Notes under the pieces: model-generated | Database searches by the model: none | What the model was told of the DNA's origin: nothing | What the model saw: the letters and a program-made list of their open reading frames with translations, nothing else | Part shown: positions 43,172 through 52,556 of the stretch, piece by piece | Layout of the letters: every line of letters starts with the position of its first letter | Numbering within the stretch: position 1 is the stretch's first letter | Position numbers and translations under genes: made by a program | Source: Streptomyces lomondensis | GTDB taxonomy: Bacteria > Actinomycetota > Actinomycetes > Streptomycetales > Streptomycetaceae | Direction of reading: 5' to 3' | Length of the DNA: 64,000 bases | Assembly (NCBI RefSeq): GCF_014651035.1 | Contig: NZ_BMWC01000006.1 | Location: forward strand, 310,001 to 374,000

Positions 43172-43258
43172 GTACTCATTCGAACACCCGCGGTCCCTTC
43201 GGAACAGGGATCGCGGGTGCTCGTCAGAGTTCCGTAACCACTTCTTACGCGGGCGACG

Positions 43259-44794
43259 TCAGGACGACGCCGCCTTCTCCAGCTGGAACGCCTCGTTGCC
43301 GAGCCCGATCCGGGCGTGCTTCTCGGGGGCGCGGGCGCGCAGCACCAGGCCGAGGACCAGGCCGGCGGCCAGGGCGAGGCCGATGATGCCGGGCAGTACC
43401 CAGCTCAGCGAGGAGTCCGGGCCGGCGCCGACCAGCACCTCGAAGTCCTTCACCGTGTAGCCGGCGATCACGAGCAGGGCGAGGCCCGCCAGCGCGGAGG
43501 TGACCAGGCGCCAGGCCTGGGCGCCCGCGGCGCCGCGGCGGGCGAAGAAGACGACGACCGACAGGGAGGCCGCCGCCATCAGCACGATCACGCCGAGGGC
43601 GCCGATGTTGCCGAACCAGGTGAACAGGTGCAGCACGGGCGCGGTCGGGTCGCCGACCGGCTTGTCGTCGGCGACCGCGAAGCCGATCACGACCACCACG
43701 GCCACCACGGTCTGGAGCAGCGAGCCGGTGCCGGGGGCGCCGCTGGTGCCGCTGGTGCGGCCGAAGGCGGCGGGCAGCAGGCCTTCGCGGCCCATGGCGA
43801 AGGCGTACCGGGCGACGACGTTGTGGAAGCTGAGCAGGGCGGCGAACATGCCGGTGACGAACAGGACGTGCAGGACGTCCGTGAAGGTGCCGCCGAGGCG
43901 GGACTCGGTGAGGGAGAACAGCAGTCCGGCGCTCTGCTCCTGGGCCGTGCCGACGATCGCGGCGGGGCCGGTGGCGACGGTGAGGGCCCAGCTGCTCAGC
44001 GCGAAGAAGACGGCGACCCCGCCGACGGCGAGGAACATCACGCGCGGCACCAGGACGTGCGGGCGGCTGGTTTCCTCGGCGTAGACGGGAGCCTGCTCGA
44101 AGCCGAGGAACGCGGCGATGCAGAAGCACAGGGCGGTGCCGACGCCCGCGCCGGTGAGGGTGTCGGGGTTGAAGGCGTGCAGCGAGAGGCCTTCCTTGCC
44201 GGGGTCGGCGAGGACGGCGACGTCGAAGATCACGACGAGGAGCACCTCGATGACGAGCAGCACGCCGAGCACGCGCGCGTTGACGTCGATCTTCAGCCAG
44301 CCCAGCAGGCCGACGGCGAGCGCGGCCACGAGGGCGGGTATCCACCAGGCGACCTCCACCTCGGCGTAGGTGGCGAGGAGCCCGGAGACCTCGAAGCCGA
44401 AGATGCCGTAGATGCCGATCTGGAGCGCGTTGTAGGCGACGAGGGCGACCAGGGCGGCGCCCGCGCCGGCGGTGCCGCCGAGGCCGCGGGAGATGTAGGC
44501 GTAGAAGGCGCCCGCGTTGTGGACGTGGCGGCTCATCTCGGCGTAACCCACGCTGAACAGGGCGAGGACGACGCCGAGGACGACGAAGAGCAGCGGCTGG
44601 CCGACGATGCCCATCACCGCGAATGTGGTGGGCATGACACCCGCGACCACCATGAGCGGGGCGGTCGCGGCGAGGACGGAGAGCAGCAGTCCGCCGGTGC
44701 CGAGCCGGTCGGCGCGCAGGGCACGCTCCTGCCCCTTGAAGGTACTGATGCCGCCGGCGGCGGATGTGCTCGTGCTCGTACTGTCCGTGGTCAT
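43259..44794 (-). CDS. APC-family amino-acid permease
   Basis: A 511-residue transporter with about 12-14 membrane helices. The N-terminal LLSVLAATAPLMVVAGVMP, AGAFYAYISRGLGG and FLGFEQAPVYAEETSRPHVLVPR segments are typical of the amino acid/polyamine/organocation superfamily. The ATG lies 36 bases after the stop of the upstream gene on the same strand, so the two are probably co-transcribed. The substrate is unknown. Confidence 0.9.
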   Translation of the reverse strand: MTTDSTSTSTSAAGGISTFKGQERALRADRLGTGGLLLSVLAATAPLMVVAGVMPTTFAVMGIVGQPLLFVVLGVVLALFSVGYAEMSRHVHNAGAFYAYISRGLGGTAGAGAALVALVAYNALQIGIYGIFGFEVSGLLATYAEVEVAWWIPALVAALAVGLLGWLKIDVNARVLGVLLVIEVLLVVIFDVAVLADPGKEGLSLHAFNPDTLTGAGVGTALCFCIAAFLGFEQAPVYAEETSRPHVLVPRVMFLAVGGVAVFFALSSWALTVATGPAAIVGTAQEQSAGLLFSLTESRLGGTFTDVLHVLFVTGMFAALLSFHNVVARYAFAMGREGLLPAAFGRTSGTSGAPGTGSLLQTVVAVVVVIGFAVADDKPVGDPTAPVLHLFTWFGNIGALGVIVLMAAASLSVVVFFARRGAAGAQAWRLVTSALAGLALLVIAGYTVKDFEVLVGAGPDSSLSWVLPGIIGLALAAGLVLGLVLRARAPEKHARIGLGNEAFQLEKAASS

Positions 44795-44830
44795 CGGGAG
44801 AGCGTCCTCACGTGTGGGATTCCGGGGGTG

Positions 44831-45781
44831 TCAGGCCGTGCCGAGCGCGCCGGCGCGGGCGGCGGCGAAGGCGGTGTGCGGGTCGCGGTCCGGGTACGAC
44901 CAGGGCGCCGGGGTGGCGTACCGGCCGATCCGGTGGAACAGGGCGGCTGCCTCGGCGCCCCGCCCCTCGCAGAACTTGGCGTGGGCGAGGAAGTTCAGGT
45001 CGATCAGCCGCCGCGGGTGGCCCTCCAGCTCCCACTCCAGCCACCAGTCGAAGGCGGCCTTCATCACCTGCCGGGCGCGGCGGCCGCTCCAGTGGCCCGA
45101 GGCGGCCGGGTCGGCGGGTTCATGCCCGGCGGCGGCCAGGGCGCGGTAGCGCTCGGCGTGGGCGATGACCGGCAGGATCGCGAGCGGGGAGTCGGCGGGC
45201 GCCTGTTCGGCGGCCCAGTTGGCGAAGTCGTAGACCTCGTGCAGCGGGTCCGGGCCGGCCTCGGTGCGGCGTCCGGCGAGGCGGGCCACCATCAGGTGGT
45301 GGGCGTGGTGGTGGTCGGCGTAGCGGGCGCGGACCTGCTCGAAGGCCCGGACCACGTCCTGGTCGGTGCCGGTGGCGCACTCCAGCAGGAGCAGGCCGAG
45401 CCAGGGGGTGGGGTCGGCGGGGGCGCGGTCGGCGGCCTCCCGGCAGGCCTCGCGGGCGCGGACCGGCTTGGTCTTGCCGCGCAGGGCGCGCCGGACCTGG
45501 GCGAGGGCGAGCAGCACGGAGGCGTCGGCCGACTCGGGTTCGGCGAGCAGCCACTCCCGGGCCCAGGCGGCGCAGTAGGACTCCCGCGCGAGGACCGTGA
45601 CGCGGTGGCCGCGGCGGTCCCAGTCGTCTCCGGTGTGGACCAGCAGGGAACGGGCGTTCTGCCAGCGGCCCTGCGCCAGCGCGGCGCGCGCGGCCATGAG
45701 GTCGGCGTCGTCGAGGGCCTCGTCGAAGGCCTGTGCCGCACGTCTGCGGCCACGGCCGAGGGGAGGCGGGGGTGGGGACAC
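44831..45781 (-). CDS. Hypothetical helical-repeat (TPR-like) protein
   Basis: A 316-residue, almost all-helical cytoplasmic protein that I cannot assign to a named family. Repeating motifs such as DLMAARAALAQGRWQNARSL, SADASVLLALAQVRRALRG and PTPWLGLLLLECATGTDQD look like degenerate tetratricopeptide units. A Trp-rich AAFDWWLEWELEGHPRR segment follows. The GTG start has GAGGAAG upstream. It is first in a two-gene operon with the amino-acid permease, which hints at a link to transport or regulation. Confidence 0.65.
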   Translation of the reverse strand: MSPPPPPLGRGRRRAAQAFDEALDDADLMAARAALAQGRWQNARSLLVHTGDDWDRRGHRVTVLARESYCAAWAREWLLAEPESADASVLLALAQVRRALRGKTKPVRAREACREAADRAPADPTPWLGLLLLECATGTDQDVVRAFEQVRARYADHHHAHHLMVARLAGRRTEAGPDPLHEVYDFANWAAEQAPADSPLAILPVIAHAERYRALAAAGHEPADPAASGHWSGRRARQVMKAAFDWWLEWELEGHPRRLIDLNFLAHAKFCEGRGAEAAALFHRIGRYATPAPWSYPDRDPHTAFAAARAGALGTA

Positions 45782-46143
45782 CGCGGAACTTCCTCACGCG
45801 CTCTTCTTGTGTTTCGGCTCACGGCGGTCGGGGGGCACGCATGTGCGCATTGCCATGAACTGATCACGCACAGCCAAACCCCAGCCAATGGTTGGCGTCA
45901 AGAGTCGCCGGTGCGTTACACGCGTCAATTGCCGTTACTTGTGAGAGTTCTGTACCCAAGGGAGTCGTGAGGGCGGCGCGACCGGCATCCGATTTATCCG
46001 TTTCGCCCTTTGTGACGTGCGTCATAGCGTGGGCGAGCACCGCCCCTGACGATGGCAGGACGTACGGGCGCGCCGGGCGGAGCCGGCCGGTACAGTCGGC
46101 CCCTACGCAATCGTGACCCGACCTGATGATCGAGGTACACCGC
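45782..46143. other. 362-base divergent intergenic region
   Basis: This is promoter space for the TPR-like/permease operon (left) and the DMT transporter (right). Two small palindromes are visible: gccaatggttggc at 45884-45896 and tgacgtgcgtca at about 46014-46025. I see no gene, RNA gene or terminator. Confidence 0.45.
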
Positions 46144-47058
46144 GTGTCGGTTCTAGTCCTGGTGCTCGCCCTGAGCGCCGCCTGCTGTCTGGGCTTCGGA
46201 TTCGTCCTCCAGCAGAACGCGGCCCAGCGGGCCCCGCTGAGCGACTTCCTCTCCTTCCGGCTGCTGATCGACCTGGTGAAGGTGCCGCGCTGGCTCGGCG
46301 GTATCGCGCTGATGGTGGTCGGCATGGCCCTGGGCGCCGCCGCGCTGGGGCAGGGCGAGCTGTCCCTGGTGGAGCCGCTGCTGGCGACGAACCTGCTGTT
46401 CGCGCTCGCGCTGTCCCGCAGGCAGACCCGGCAGCCGCTGGGCCGCCAGGGGTGGGCCGGGCTCGCGCTGCTGGCGGGCGGGGTCACCGCGTTCATCGTG
46501 GCCGGCCAGCCGCAGAGCGGTGCCGCGACGGCCGATCCGATGCGGCAGTGGCTGATCATCGGAGTCATGATCGGGCTGGCGCTGCTGCTCACGGCGCGCG
46601 GCAGGCGCTCACGGCTGGGCTCCGGCCCGGTGCTGCTGGCACTGGCCGCCGGGCTGCTGTACGGCGTGCAGGACGCGCTCACCCGGGTGAGCGGGCAGAC
46701 GTTCTCCGAGGGCGGCTTCGCCGAGCTGATGACCGGCTGGCAGCCGTACGCGGTCCTCGCCATCGGCGTCACCGGGCTGGTCCTCGTGCAGAGCGCCTTC
46801 GAGACCGCGTCGCTGCGCAAGTCGCTGCCCGCCCTGACCGCGGCCCAGCCGCTCGCCGGGATCATCTGCGGCGTCGGCTTCCTGGGCGACCGGCTGCGGA
46901 CCGACGCGGTGGCGCTCGGCTGGGAGGCCGGTGGCCTGCTGGCCGTGATCACCGGGATCGTGCTGCTGGGCCTGCATCCGGCGATGCCGACGGGGACGGC
47001 GACGGTGACGGAGCGGACACGGGTCGCCTCGCCCGCGGTGAGCCCGGCGTCGCCCTGA
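46144..47058 (+). CDS. DMT-superfamily (EamA-like) transporter
   Basis: A 304-residue membrane protein with about nine or ten helices. It opens SVLVLVLALSAACCLGFGFV and contains LSLVEPLLATNLLFALALS and a second-half repeat ALTAAQPLAGIICGVGFLGD, the inverted-repeat layout of drug/metabolite transporters. The GTG at 46144 has GAGG 9 bases upstream; an ATG 18 bases earlier has none. The substrate is unknown. Confidence 0.82.
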   Translation: MSVLVLVLALSAACCLGFGFVLQQNAAQRAPLSDFLSFRLLIDLVKVPRWLGGIALMVVGMALGAAALGQGELSLVEPLLATNLLFALALSRRQTRQPLGRQGWAGLALLAGGVTAFIVAGQPQSGAATADPMRQWLIIGVMIGLALLLTARGRRSRLGSGPVLLALAAGLLYGVQDALTRVSGQTFSEGGFAELMTGWQPYAVLAIGVTGLVLVQSAFETASLRKSLPALTAAQPLAGIICGVGFLGDRLRTDAVALGWEAGGLLAVITGIVLLGLHPAMPTGTATVTERTRVASPAVSPASP

Positions 47059-47103
47059 CGGGCCCCGGCCCGCTCCCGGCTCCGGCCCTGCTTGGATGAG
47101 TCC

Positions 47104-47619
47104 ATGAGCGCTGCTGACGAGATCCTCGACATCGTCGACGAGCACGACCAGGTCATCGGGCAGTCCCCCCGGGGCGAGGCCTACGCCCGGGGCCTGCGGC
47201 ACCGCTGCGTGTTCATCCAGGCCCGGGACGCCCAGGGCCGGATCTTCGTGCACCGGCGGACGCCGACCAAGCTGGTCTTCCCCTCCCTCTACGACATGTT
47301 CGTCGGCGGAGTCGTCGGCGCGGGCGAGGCCTACGACACGGCGGCCCTCCGCGAGGCCGAGGAGGAACTCGGCGTGACCGGCCTGCCGAGCCCGCGGTAC
47401 CTCTTCAAGTTCCTCTACGACAACGGCTCGGGCCAGACCTGGTGGTCGGCGGTGTACGACGTGCGCTGCGAACTGCCCGTACGGCCGCAGGCCGAGGAGG
47501 TGGCCTGGCACGACTTCCTCCCCGAGGACGAGGTGGAACGGCGCCTGGGCGACTGGGAGTGGGTGCCGGACGGACTGGCGGCGTACGAGCGGCTCAGGGT
47601 GCTTCGGGCGAAGGGCTGA
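47104..47619 (+). CDS. Nudix hydrolase (IDI/YfcD-like)
   Basis: A 171-residue pyrophosphohydrolase with a complete Nudix box, GGVVGAGEAYDTAALREAEEELGV. The opening EILDIVDEHDQVIGQSPRGE and the RHRCVFIQARDAQGRIFVHRR block resemble the YfcD/isopentenyl-diphosphate isomerase-like branch. The start lies 45 bases after the DMT gene. Its 3' end overlaps the convergent gene at 47594 by 26 bases. Confidence 0.9.
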   Translation: MSAADEILDIVDEHDQVIGQSPRGEAYARGLRHRCVFIQARDAQGRIFVHRRTPTKLVFPSLYDMFVGGVVGAGEAYDTAALREAEEELGVTGLPSPRYLFKFLYDNGSGQTWWSAVYDVRCELPVRPQAEEVAWHDFLPEDEVERRLGDWEWVPDGLAAYERLRVLRAKG

Positions 47620-48307
47620 GCGGGCCGGCGTCGCTGAGCAGGGCCGTCCCCGACGGGCGCTCCGCGCCGCTGCCGCCGCTCAGCGGGCTGTCGCCCGGGG
47701 CGGACCACACCGGGCCGTTCCAGTACGGATGGTCGAGCAGCCCCTCCGCCACCCCGGGCGCGGCATCCGCGGGCACACCGACGGCCCCGAGCGCCGCCGC
47801 TGTCCGCTCCACCGACTCCTCGACCGGTGTGTCGGCGTCCCCGAAGGCCGGGAGCAGCAGGAGCAACCGCAGGTCGGGATCCCGCACTCCCTCCGCCTCG
47901 GCCGGTGCCGAGCCCGCCACGGCGAGCAGGTCGGGCCAGGACAGGCCGGGGCCGCCGAAGTGGCCGTCGAGCCGGGCCAGGGAGACCACCTCGGGCCGGT
48001 CCGGGCGCGTGAGCAGGAAGTCCGTCCCCGCGTCGTCCGGGAAGTTCCGGTGCACGATCCACAGCACCGCGCCGCCCGGCAGGGGGATGCGGTACGCCGG
48101 CCAGACCTCCGTGGACTCGTACAGCGCCTCGGCGGCCGCGTCGACGTCGGCCAGGTCCGCCCCGAAGAGCCCGGGCTCCCGGGCGAGCCCGTCCCAGAGC
48201 GGGCCGAAGTAGGCCGGCCAGAAGCCGGGCAGGTCGAGCTGGTGCTCGGCCGGGACGATGCCGTGCCCGGGCGTCGCGTAGCCGGTCAGTGACGTGGGGA
48301 CCTCCAT
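47594..48307 (-). CDS. Hypothetical cytoplasmic protein
   Basis: A 237-residue protein without a recognised family. Conserved-looking blocks are PGFWPAYFGPLWDGLAREPG, WPAYRIPLPGGAVLWIVHRN and PDLRLLLLLPAFGDADTP. The last 30 residues are low-complexity Ser/Gly/Pro. The tail overlaps the end of the Nudix gene by 26 bases in convergent orientation. There is no signal peptide or membrane helix. Confidence 0.7.
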   Translation of the reverse strand: MEVPTSLTGYATPGHGIVPAEHQLDLPGFWPAYFGPLWDGLAREPGLFGADLADVDAAAEALYESTEVWPAYRIPLPGGAVLWIVHRNFPDDAGTDFLLTRPDRPEVVSLARLDGHFGGPGLSWPDLLAVAGSAPAEAEGVRDPDLRLLLLLPAFGDADTPVEESVERTAAALGAVGVPADAAPGVAEGLLDHPYWNGPVWSAPGDSPLSGGSGAERPSGTALLSDAGPLSPSPEAP

Positions 48308-48371
48308 GCACGCACCGTAGCGGGTGGCACTGACACCACCCGGCGAACGGCTCCCGGGTAGGGTCGCGCAT

Positions 48372-48764
48372 GTGATCGAGTTCGTACGGAACGTCCGGTT
48401 GTGGTTCGCGCCGGCCGAGGTGCGGCAGGACGGCGAGACGCCCGACTACCGGTTCTCGCTGGCGAACGAACGCACCTTCCTGGCCTGGCTGCGCACCGCC
48501 CTCGCGCTGATCGGCGGCGGCTTCGCCGTGGACCAGTTCCTGCCGGACCTGCGCTGGGGCTGGCGGGTGGGGCTGGCGCTCGCGCTGCTCGCCGCGGGCG
48601 TGCTGTGCTCGCTGCGGGCGGTCAACCACTGGGTGCGCTGCGAGCGGGCCATGCGCCGGGGCGAGGATCTGCCGGTGTCCCGGTTCCCGGCGCTGCTGAG
48701 CCTGGTCGTCGCGGTCGTGGCCGTCGCCATGGTCGTCGTGGTGCTCGTCGGGTGGGAGGGGTGA
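48372..48764 (+). CDS. DUF202 (YidH-like) membrane protein
   Basis: A 130-residue protein with three membrane helices and the DUF202 signature ANERTFLAWLRTALALIGGG at about residues 31-50. The GTG at 48372 lies after AGGGTCG and starts IEFVRNVRLWF. Its TGA overlaps the GTG of the next gene by four bases (GTGA), and that gene encodes a second DUF202 protein. The function is unknown; homologues are small inner-membrane proteins. Confidence 0.88.
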   Translation: MIEFVRNVRLWFAPAEVRQDGETPDYRFSLANERTFLAWLRTALALIGGGFAVDQFLPDLRWGWRVGLALALLAAGVLCSLRAVNHWVRCERAMRRGEDLPVSRFPALLSLVVAVVAVAMVVVVLVGWEG

Positions 48765-49096
48765 GCGCGCCGGCGGCCCGGCGGCAGGACCCCGACCGCG
48801 ACCCCGGGCTGCAACCCGAGCGGACCCGCCTGGCGTGGCGGCGTACGACGCTGTCGGGCACGGTCTGCGCCGTCCTCGCCGTGAAGACCGCACTGCACGG
48901 CGGCGTGTCCGCGCCCGGGGTCGTGGCATGCGCCCTGTGCGGTGTGCTCTGGCTGGGCCTCCTGAACATCGCCCACCGCCGGATCCGGACGCTCGCGGCC
49001 ACCACCGCCCCCGCGGCGTTCGCGCCCCGGCACGCCGCGGCGGCGGCGCTGTGCACGGTGGCGATGGCGGTGTGCGGGGCGGCCCTGGTCCTCTAG
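48761..49096 (+). CDS. DUF202 membrane protein, second copy
   Basis: A 111-residue partner of the preceding gene, with DPGLQPERTRLAWRRTTLSG, the shorter DUF202 form, and three membrane helices. The GTG start overlaps the upstream stop by four bases and has GGGAGGG 7 bases upstream. The pair may form a hetero-oligomer in the membrane, which is inferred from coupling. Confidence 0.86.
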   Translation: MSAPAARRQDPDRDPGLQPERTRLAWRRTTLSGTVCAVLAVKTALHGGVSAPGVVACALCGVLWLGLLNIAHRRIRTLAATTAPAAFAPRHAAAAALCTVAMAVCGAALVL

Positions 49097-49139
49097 GACA
49101 GCGGCACCGGCTTCTCAGGCATCGGCTTCTCCGGCGTGG

Positions 49140-50084
49140 TCAGCCGCCGTCGCTCTCCCAGTCCACCGTCACGACGATCTTGCCTCGGGTCCGGCCCTCC
49201 TCGTTCAGCCGGTGCGCGTCCGCCGCCCGCTCCAGCGGGAACGTCGCGTCGACGTGCACGCTCACCACGCCCTGTTCGGCCAGCTCGGACAGCCGTCCGA
49301 GGTCCTCGGCGTCGGGGCGGACGAAGTAGTAGCGGCCGCCGTAGGTCACGACGTCGTTGTCGGCGACGGACACCAGGCGGCCCTCGGGGGCCAGCAGGTT
49401 CGCGGAGACCTTCAGCGCGTCCCCGCCGACCGTGTCGAACACCGCGTCCACGCCCTCGGGCGCCAGCCCCCGCACCCGTTCGCCCAGGCCCTCGCCGTAC
49501 GTCACGGGCTCCCCGCCGAGGCCGCGCACGAAGTCGTGGTTGGGCTCGCTCGCCGTACCGATCACCCGGGCGCCGAGGTGGGCGGCGAGCTGCACGGCGA
49601 TCGAGCCGACGCCACCGGCCGCGGCGTGCACCAGGACGGTCTCGCCCCGCTTCACCTGGAGCACCTTGATCAGCACCTGGTAGGCGGTGAGCCCGACCAG
49701 GGGAAGTCCGGCCGCCTCCTCCCAGGAGAGGTTGCGCGGCTTGCGCGCGAGGGTGCGCAGGGGTGCCGCCACGTACTCGGCGAAGGTGCCGCGGGAGAGG
49801 AAGTCCTCGCGGACGTACCCGATGACCTCGTCCCCGACGTCGAACTCCGAGACGGCCATGCCGGGCCGTACGACGACGCCCGAGAGGTCCCAGCCGGGCA
49901 CCACGGGAAAGACGGGGGCGAGAATGCCGTCGAGGTGGCCTTCGCGGGCCTTCCAGTCGACGGGGTTCACGGCCGCCGCCCGCACCTTCACCAGCACCGC
50001 GTCCGGGCCGACCTTCGGATCGCGGACCTCCCCGAACGCCAGCACCTCGGGTCCGCCGTACCGTGAGTAGCTGATCGCCTTCAT
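49140..50084 (-). CDS. NADPH:quinone reductase-like medium-chain oxidoreductase (zinc-less)
   Basis: A 314-residue member of the quinone oxidoreductase branch of the medium-chain dehydrogenases. It has AAAVNPVDWKAREG, the PGWDLSGVV segment and the cofactor loop VLVHAAAGGVGSIAVQLA (about 150-167), and lacks zinc ligands. The ATG at 50084 starts the conserved MKAISYSRYGGPEVL. The gene diverges from the acyl-CoA phosphotransferase gene with 198 bases between. Confidence 0.9.
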   Translation of the reverse strand: MKAISYSRYGGPEVLAFGEVRDPKVGPDAVLVKVRAAAVNPVDWKAREGHLDGILAPVFPVVPGWDLSGVVVRPGMAVSEFDVGDEVIGYVREDFLSRGTFAEYVAAPLRTLARKPRNLSWEEAAGLPLVGLTAYQVLIKVLQVKRGETVLVHAAAGGVGSIAVQLAAHLGARVIGTASEPNHDFVRGLGGEPVTYGEGLGERVRGLAPEGVDAVFDTVGGDALKVSANLLAPEGRLVSVADNDVVTYGGRYYFVRPDAEDLGRLSELAEQGVVSVHVDATFPLERAADAHRLNEEGRTRGKIVVTVDWESDGG

Positions 50085-50221
50085 GGCTTTGACCTTCCGG
50101 GCTCGCAGGGCGGCTCGCAAGCCGGATGGCCTGAACGAACCGGCCGAAACCTCCCTGGCGCCCCGCGGTGGCGGCCGTCGGCCTATCGTGGCTCCGATCA
50201 CGTTTCGGCCCCGCTCTGGAC

Positions 50222-50238
50222 GACATACCGACCGGTCG
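50222..50238. promoter_or_regulatory. TetR-type operator before the phosphotransferase/ACAD operon
   Basis: ACATACCGACCGGT (50222-50235) runs into the 12-bp perfect palindrome CCGACCGGTCGG (50227-50238), 45 bases before the ATG at 50283. The same 14 bases occur exactly, on the other strand, at 55799-55812 before the SDR-ligase-TetR operon. Confidence 0.75.
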
Positions 50239-50282
50239 GCATCATGAGCTGGGAACTGTTCACCTGCCCGGAGGAGCGACGC

Positions 50283-51317
50283 ATGAGCCCCGACCACCCG
50301 CCCGGACTCGATCTCGACCGGCTGCGCGGCCTGCTCGACCGGGAGCGGCCCGGCCTGGTGAGCGGCCCGCTGTCCGGCCGGCTGATCGAAGGCGGACGGT
50401 CGAACCTCACCTACGCGGTCTCCGACGGCACCTCGCGGTGGGTCGTACGGCGGCCCCCGCTCGGCCATGTCCTGGCCACCGCGCACGACATGAAGCGCGA
50501 GCACCGGGTGATCAGCGCGCTGCACCCGACCGCCGTGCCGGTGCCGCGGCCGGTGCTGCTCTGCGAGGACGAGGAGGTGCTCGGGGCGCCGTTCTACGTC
50601 ATGGAGTTCGTCGAGGGCACGCCCTACCGGACCGCCGACCAGCTCGTGCCGCTCGGCCCCGAGCGGACCCGGGGCGCGGTGCTGAGCCTGGTCGACACGC
50701 TGGTGGAGCTGCACGCGGTGGACCCGGGCGAGGCGGGGCTCGCGGACTTCGGCCGGCCAGAGGGCTTCCTGGACCGGCAGCTGCGGCGCTGGGGCAAGCA
50801 GCTGGACGCCTCCCGCAACCGCGACCTGGACGGCATCGACGAGCTGCACGCCGCGCTCGGGCGGGAGCTGCCCCGCTCCCCCGCCCCGGCCGTCGTGCAC
50901 GGCGACTACCGGCTCGACAACGTCCTGATCGGCGACGACGACGAGATCAAGGCGATCCTCGACTGGGAGATGTCCACGCTCGGCGACCCGCTCACCGACC
51001 TCGGCCTGCTGGTCATGTACAGCATGCCGCTCGGCATGCCCGACTCCCCCGTCTCCACGACCGCCGAGGCCCCCGGGCATCCGGCGCCGTCCGAACTCAT
51101 CGAGCGGTACGCCGCGCGCTCGGGGCGCGACGTCTCCGCGGTCTCCTGGTACACGGCGTTCGCCTGGTTCAAGCTCGCCGTGATCCTGGAGGGCATCCAC
51201 TACCGCTACACGCTCGGCCAGACGGTCGGGCGCGGCTTCGACCGCATCGGCGACCTCGTGCCCGTCTTCGTCCGGCACGGACTGACCACGCTCAACGAAG
51301 GCCTCCAGGAGGGCTGA
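50283..51317 (+). CDS. APH-family phosphotransferase (ACAD-associated)
   Basis: A 344-residue aminoglycoside-phosphotransferase-fold kinase. The Lys-loop region is RWVVRRPPLGHVL. The catalytic motif VVHGDYRLDNVLI (Brenner box) is at about 208-220, and the metal-binding ILDWEMSTLGDPLTDLG at about 230-246. Such proteins occur fused or adjacent to acyl-CoA dehydrogenases (ACAD10/11, FadE36 in mycobacteria) and probably phosphorylate hydroxyacyl-CoA. The ATG at 50283 has GGAGGAG six bases upstream. The acyl-CoA dehydrogenase gene begins five bases after its stop. Confidence 0.9.
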   Translation: MSPDHPPGLDLDRLRGLLDRERPGLVSGPLSGRLIEGGRSNLTYAVSDGTSRWVVRRPPLGHVLATAHDMKREHRVISALHPTAVPVPRPVLLCEDEEVLGAPFYVMEFVEGTPYRTADQLVPLGPERTRGAVLSLVDTLVELHAVDPGEAGLADFGRPEGFLDRQLRRWGKQLDASRNRDLDGIDELHAALGRELPRSPAPAVVHGDYRLDNVLIGDDDEIKAILDWEMSTLGDPLTDLGLLVMYSMPLGMPDSPVSTTAEAPGHPAPSELIERYAARSGRDVSAVSWYTAFAWFKLAVILEGIHYRYTLGQTVGRGFDRIGDLVPVFVRHGLTTLNEGLQEG

Positions 51318-51322
51318 TCCGT

Positions 51323-52537
51323 ATGGACTTCGCTTTCGACGCGCGCACCGAAGAGCTGCGCGCCAAACTCCTCGCCTTCATGGACGAGTACGTCTATCCG
51401 GCCGAGGCCGTCGCGCACGAGCAGCGTGCCCTGCTCGCCTCGCCGTGGGAGACCCCGGCGGTGGTGGAGGAGCTGAAGGCCGAGGCCCGCAGGCAGGGCC
51501 TGTGGAACCTCTTCCTGCCGGACTCCGAGTACGGGGCCGGGCTGACGAACCTCCAGTACGCGCCGCTCGCCGAGATCATGGGCCGCTCCCCGCAGCTGGC
51601 GCCGACGGTGACGAACTGCGCGGCGCCGGACACCGGGAACATGGAGGTGCTCACGCAGTTCGGCGACGAGCAGCAGCGCAAGCAGTGGCTGGAGCCGCTG
51701 CTCGCGGGCGAGATCCGCTCGGCGTTCGCGATGACCGAGCCGGAGGTGGCCTCCTCGGACGCCACCAACATCACCACGCACATCGAGCGGGACGGCGACG
51801 AGTACGTCGTCACCGGCCGCAAGTGGTACATCTCCGGGGCGATGCACCCGGACTGCAAGATCTTCATCGTGATGGGCAAGACCGACCCGGACGGGGAGGA
51901 CATCCGGCGTCAGCAGTCGATGGTGCTGGTGCCGCGCGACACCCCGGGTGTCACCATCGAGCGGGCCATGCAGGTGTTCGGGTACGAGGACCACTACCAC
52001 GGCGGTCACGCCGAGGTGGTCTTCGACCACGCGCGCGTGCCGGTGTCGAACCTCGTCGGCGAGGAGGGCGGCGGTTTCGCGATCGCGCAGGCGCGGCTCG
52101 GGCCGGGGCGGATCCACCACTGCATGCGGCTGATCGGGATGGCCGAGCGGGCGATCGAGCTGATGTGCCGGCGGGCGGTGTCCCGGACGGCCTTCGGGAA
52201 GGCGCTGGCTCAGCAGGGTGTGGTGCACAACTGGATCGCGGACGCGCGGGTGACCGTGGAGCAGTTGCGGCTGCTGGTGCTGAAGACGGCGTGGCTGATG
52301 GACACGGTGGGGAATCGGGGGGCGCACACCGAGATCCAGGCGATCAAGATCGCTACGCCTCGGGCGGTGGTGGACATTCTCGACCGGGCGATCCAGTTGC
52401 ACGGGGCGGGTGGGGTGAGTCAGGACTTCCCGTTGGCGGAGCTGTATGCGGGGGCGCGGACGCTGATGATCGCGGACGGGCCGGACGAGGTGCATCAGCG
52501 GTCGTTGGCTCGGCGGGAATTGAAGCGGTATCTGTGA
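51323..52537 (+). CDS. Acyl-CoA dehydrogenase (ACAD10/11-like)
   Basis: A 404-residue FAD-dependent dehydrogenase. The flavin-contact FAMTEPEVASSDATNITT (about 136-153), WYISGA, RLGPGRIHHCMR and ILDRAIQLHGAGGVSQDFPL segments are intact, and the C-terminus IADGPDEVHQRSLARRE is standard. GGAGGG precedes the ATG, five bases after the kinase-like gene. Together these genes should process branched or hydroxy fatty acyl-CoA. Expression is likely under the TetR protein encoded at 52703-53305. Confidence 0.93.
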   Translation: MDFAFDARTEELRAKLLAFMDEYVYPAEAVAHEQRALLASPWETPAVVEELKAEARRQGLWNLFLPDSEYGAGLTNLQYAPLAEIMGRSPQLAPTVTNCAAPDTGNMEVLTQFGDEQQRKQWLEPLLAGEIRSAFAMTEPEVASSDATNITTHIERDGDEYVVTGRKWYISGAMHPDCKIFIVMGKTDPDGEDIRRQQSMVLVPRDTPGVTIERAMQVFGYEDHYHGGHAEVVFDHARVPVSNLVGEEGGGFAIAQARLGPGRIHHCMRLIGMAERAIELMCRRAVSRTAFGKALAQQGVVHNWIADARVTVEQLRLLVLKTAWLMDTVGNRGAHTEIQAIKIATPRAVVDILDRAIQLHGAGGVSQDFPLAELYAGARTLMIADGPDEVHQRSLARRELKRYL

Positions 52538-52556
52538 TGCCGGTGGGGCGGTGGGG

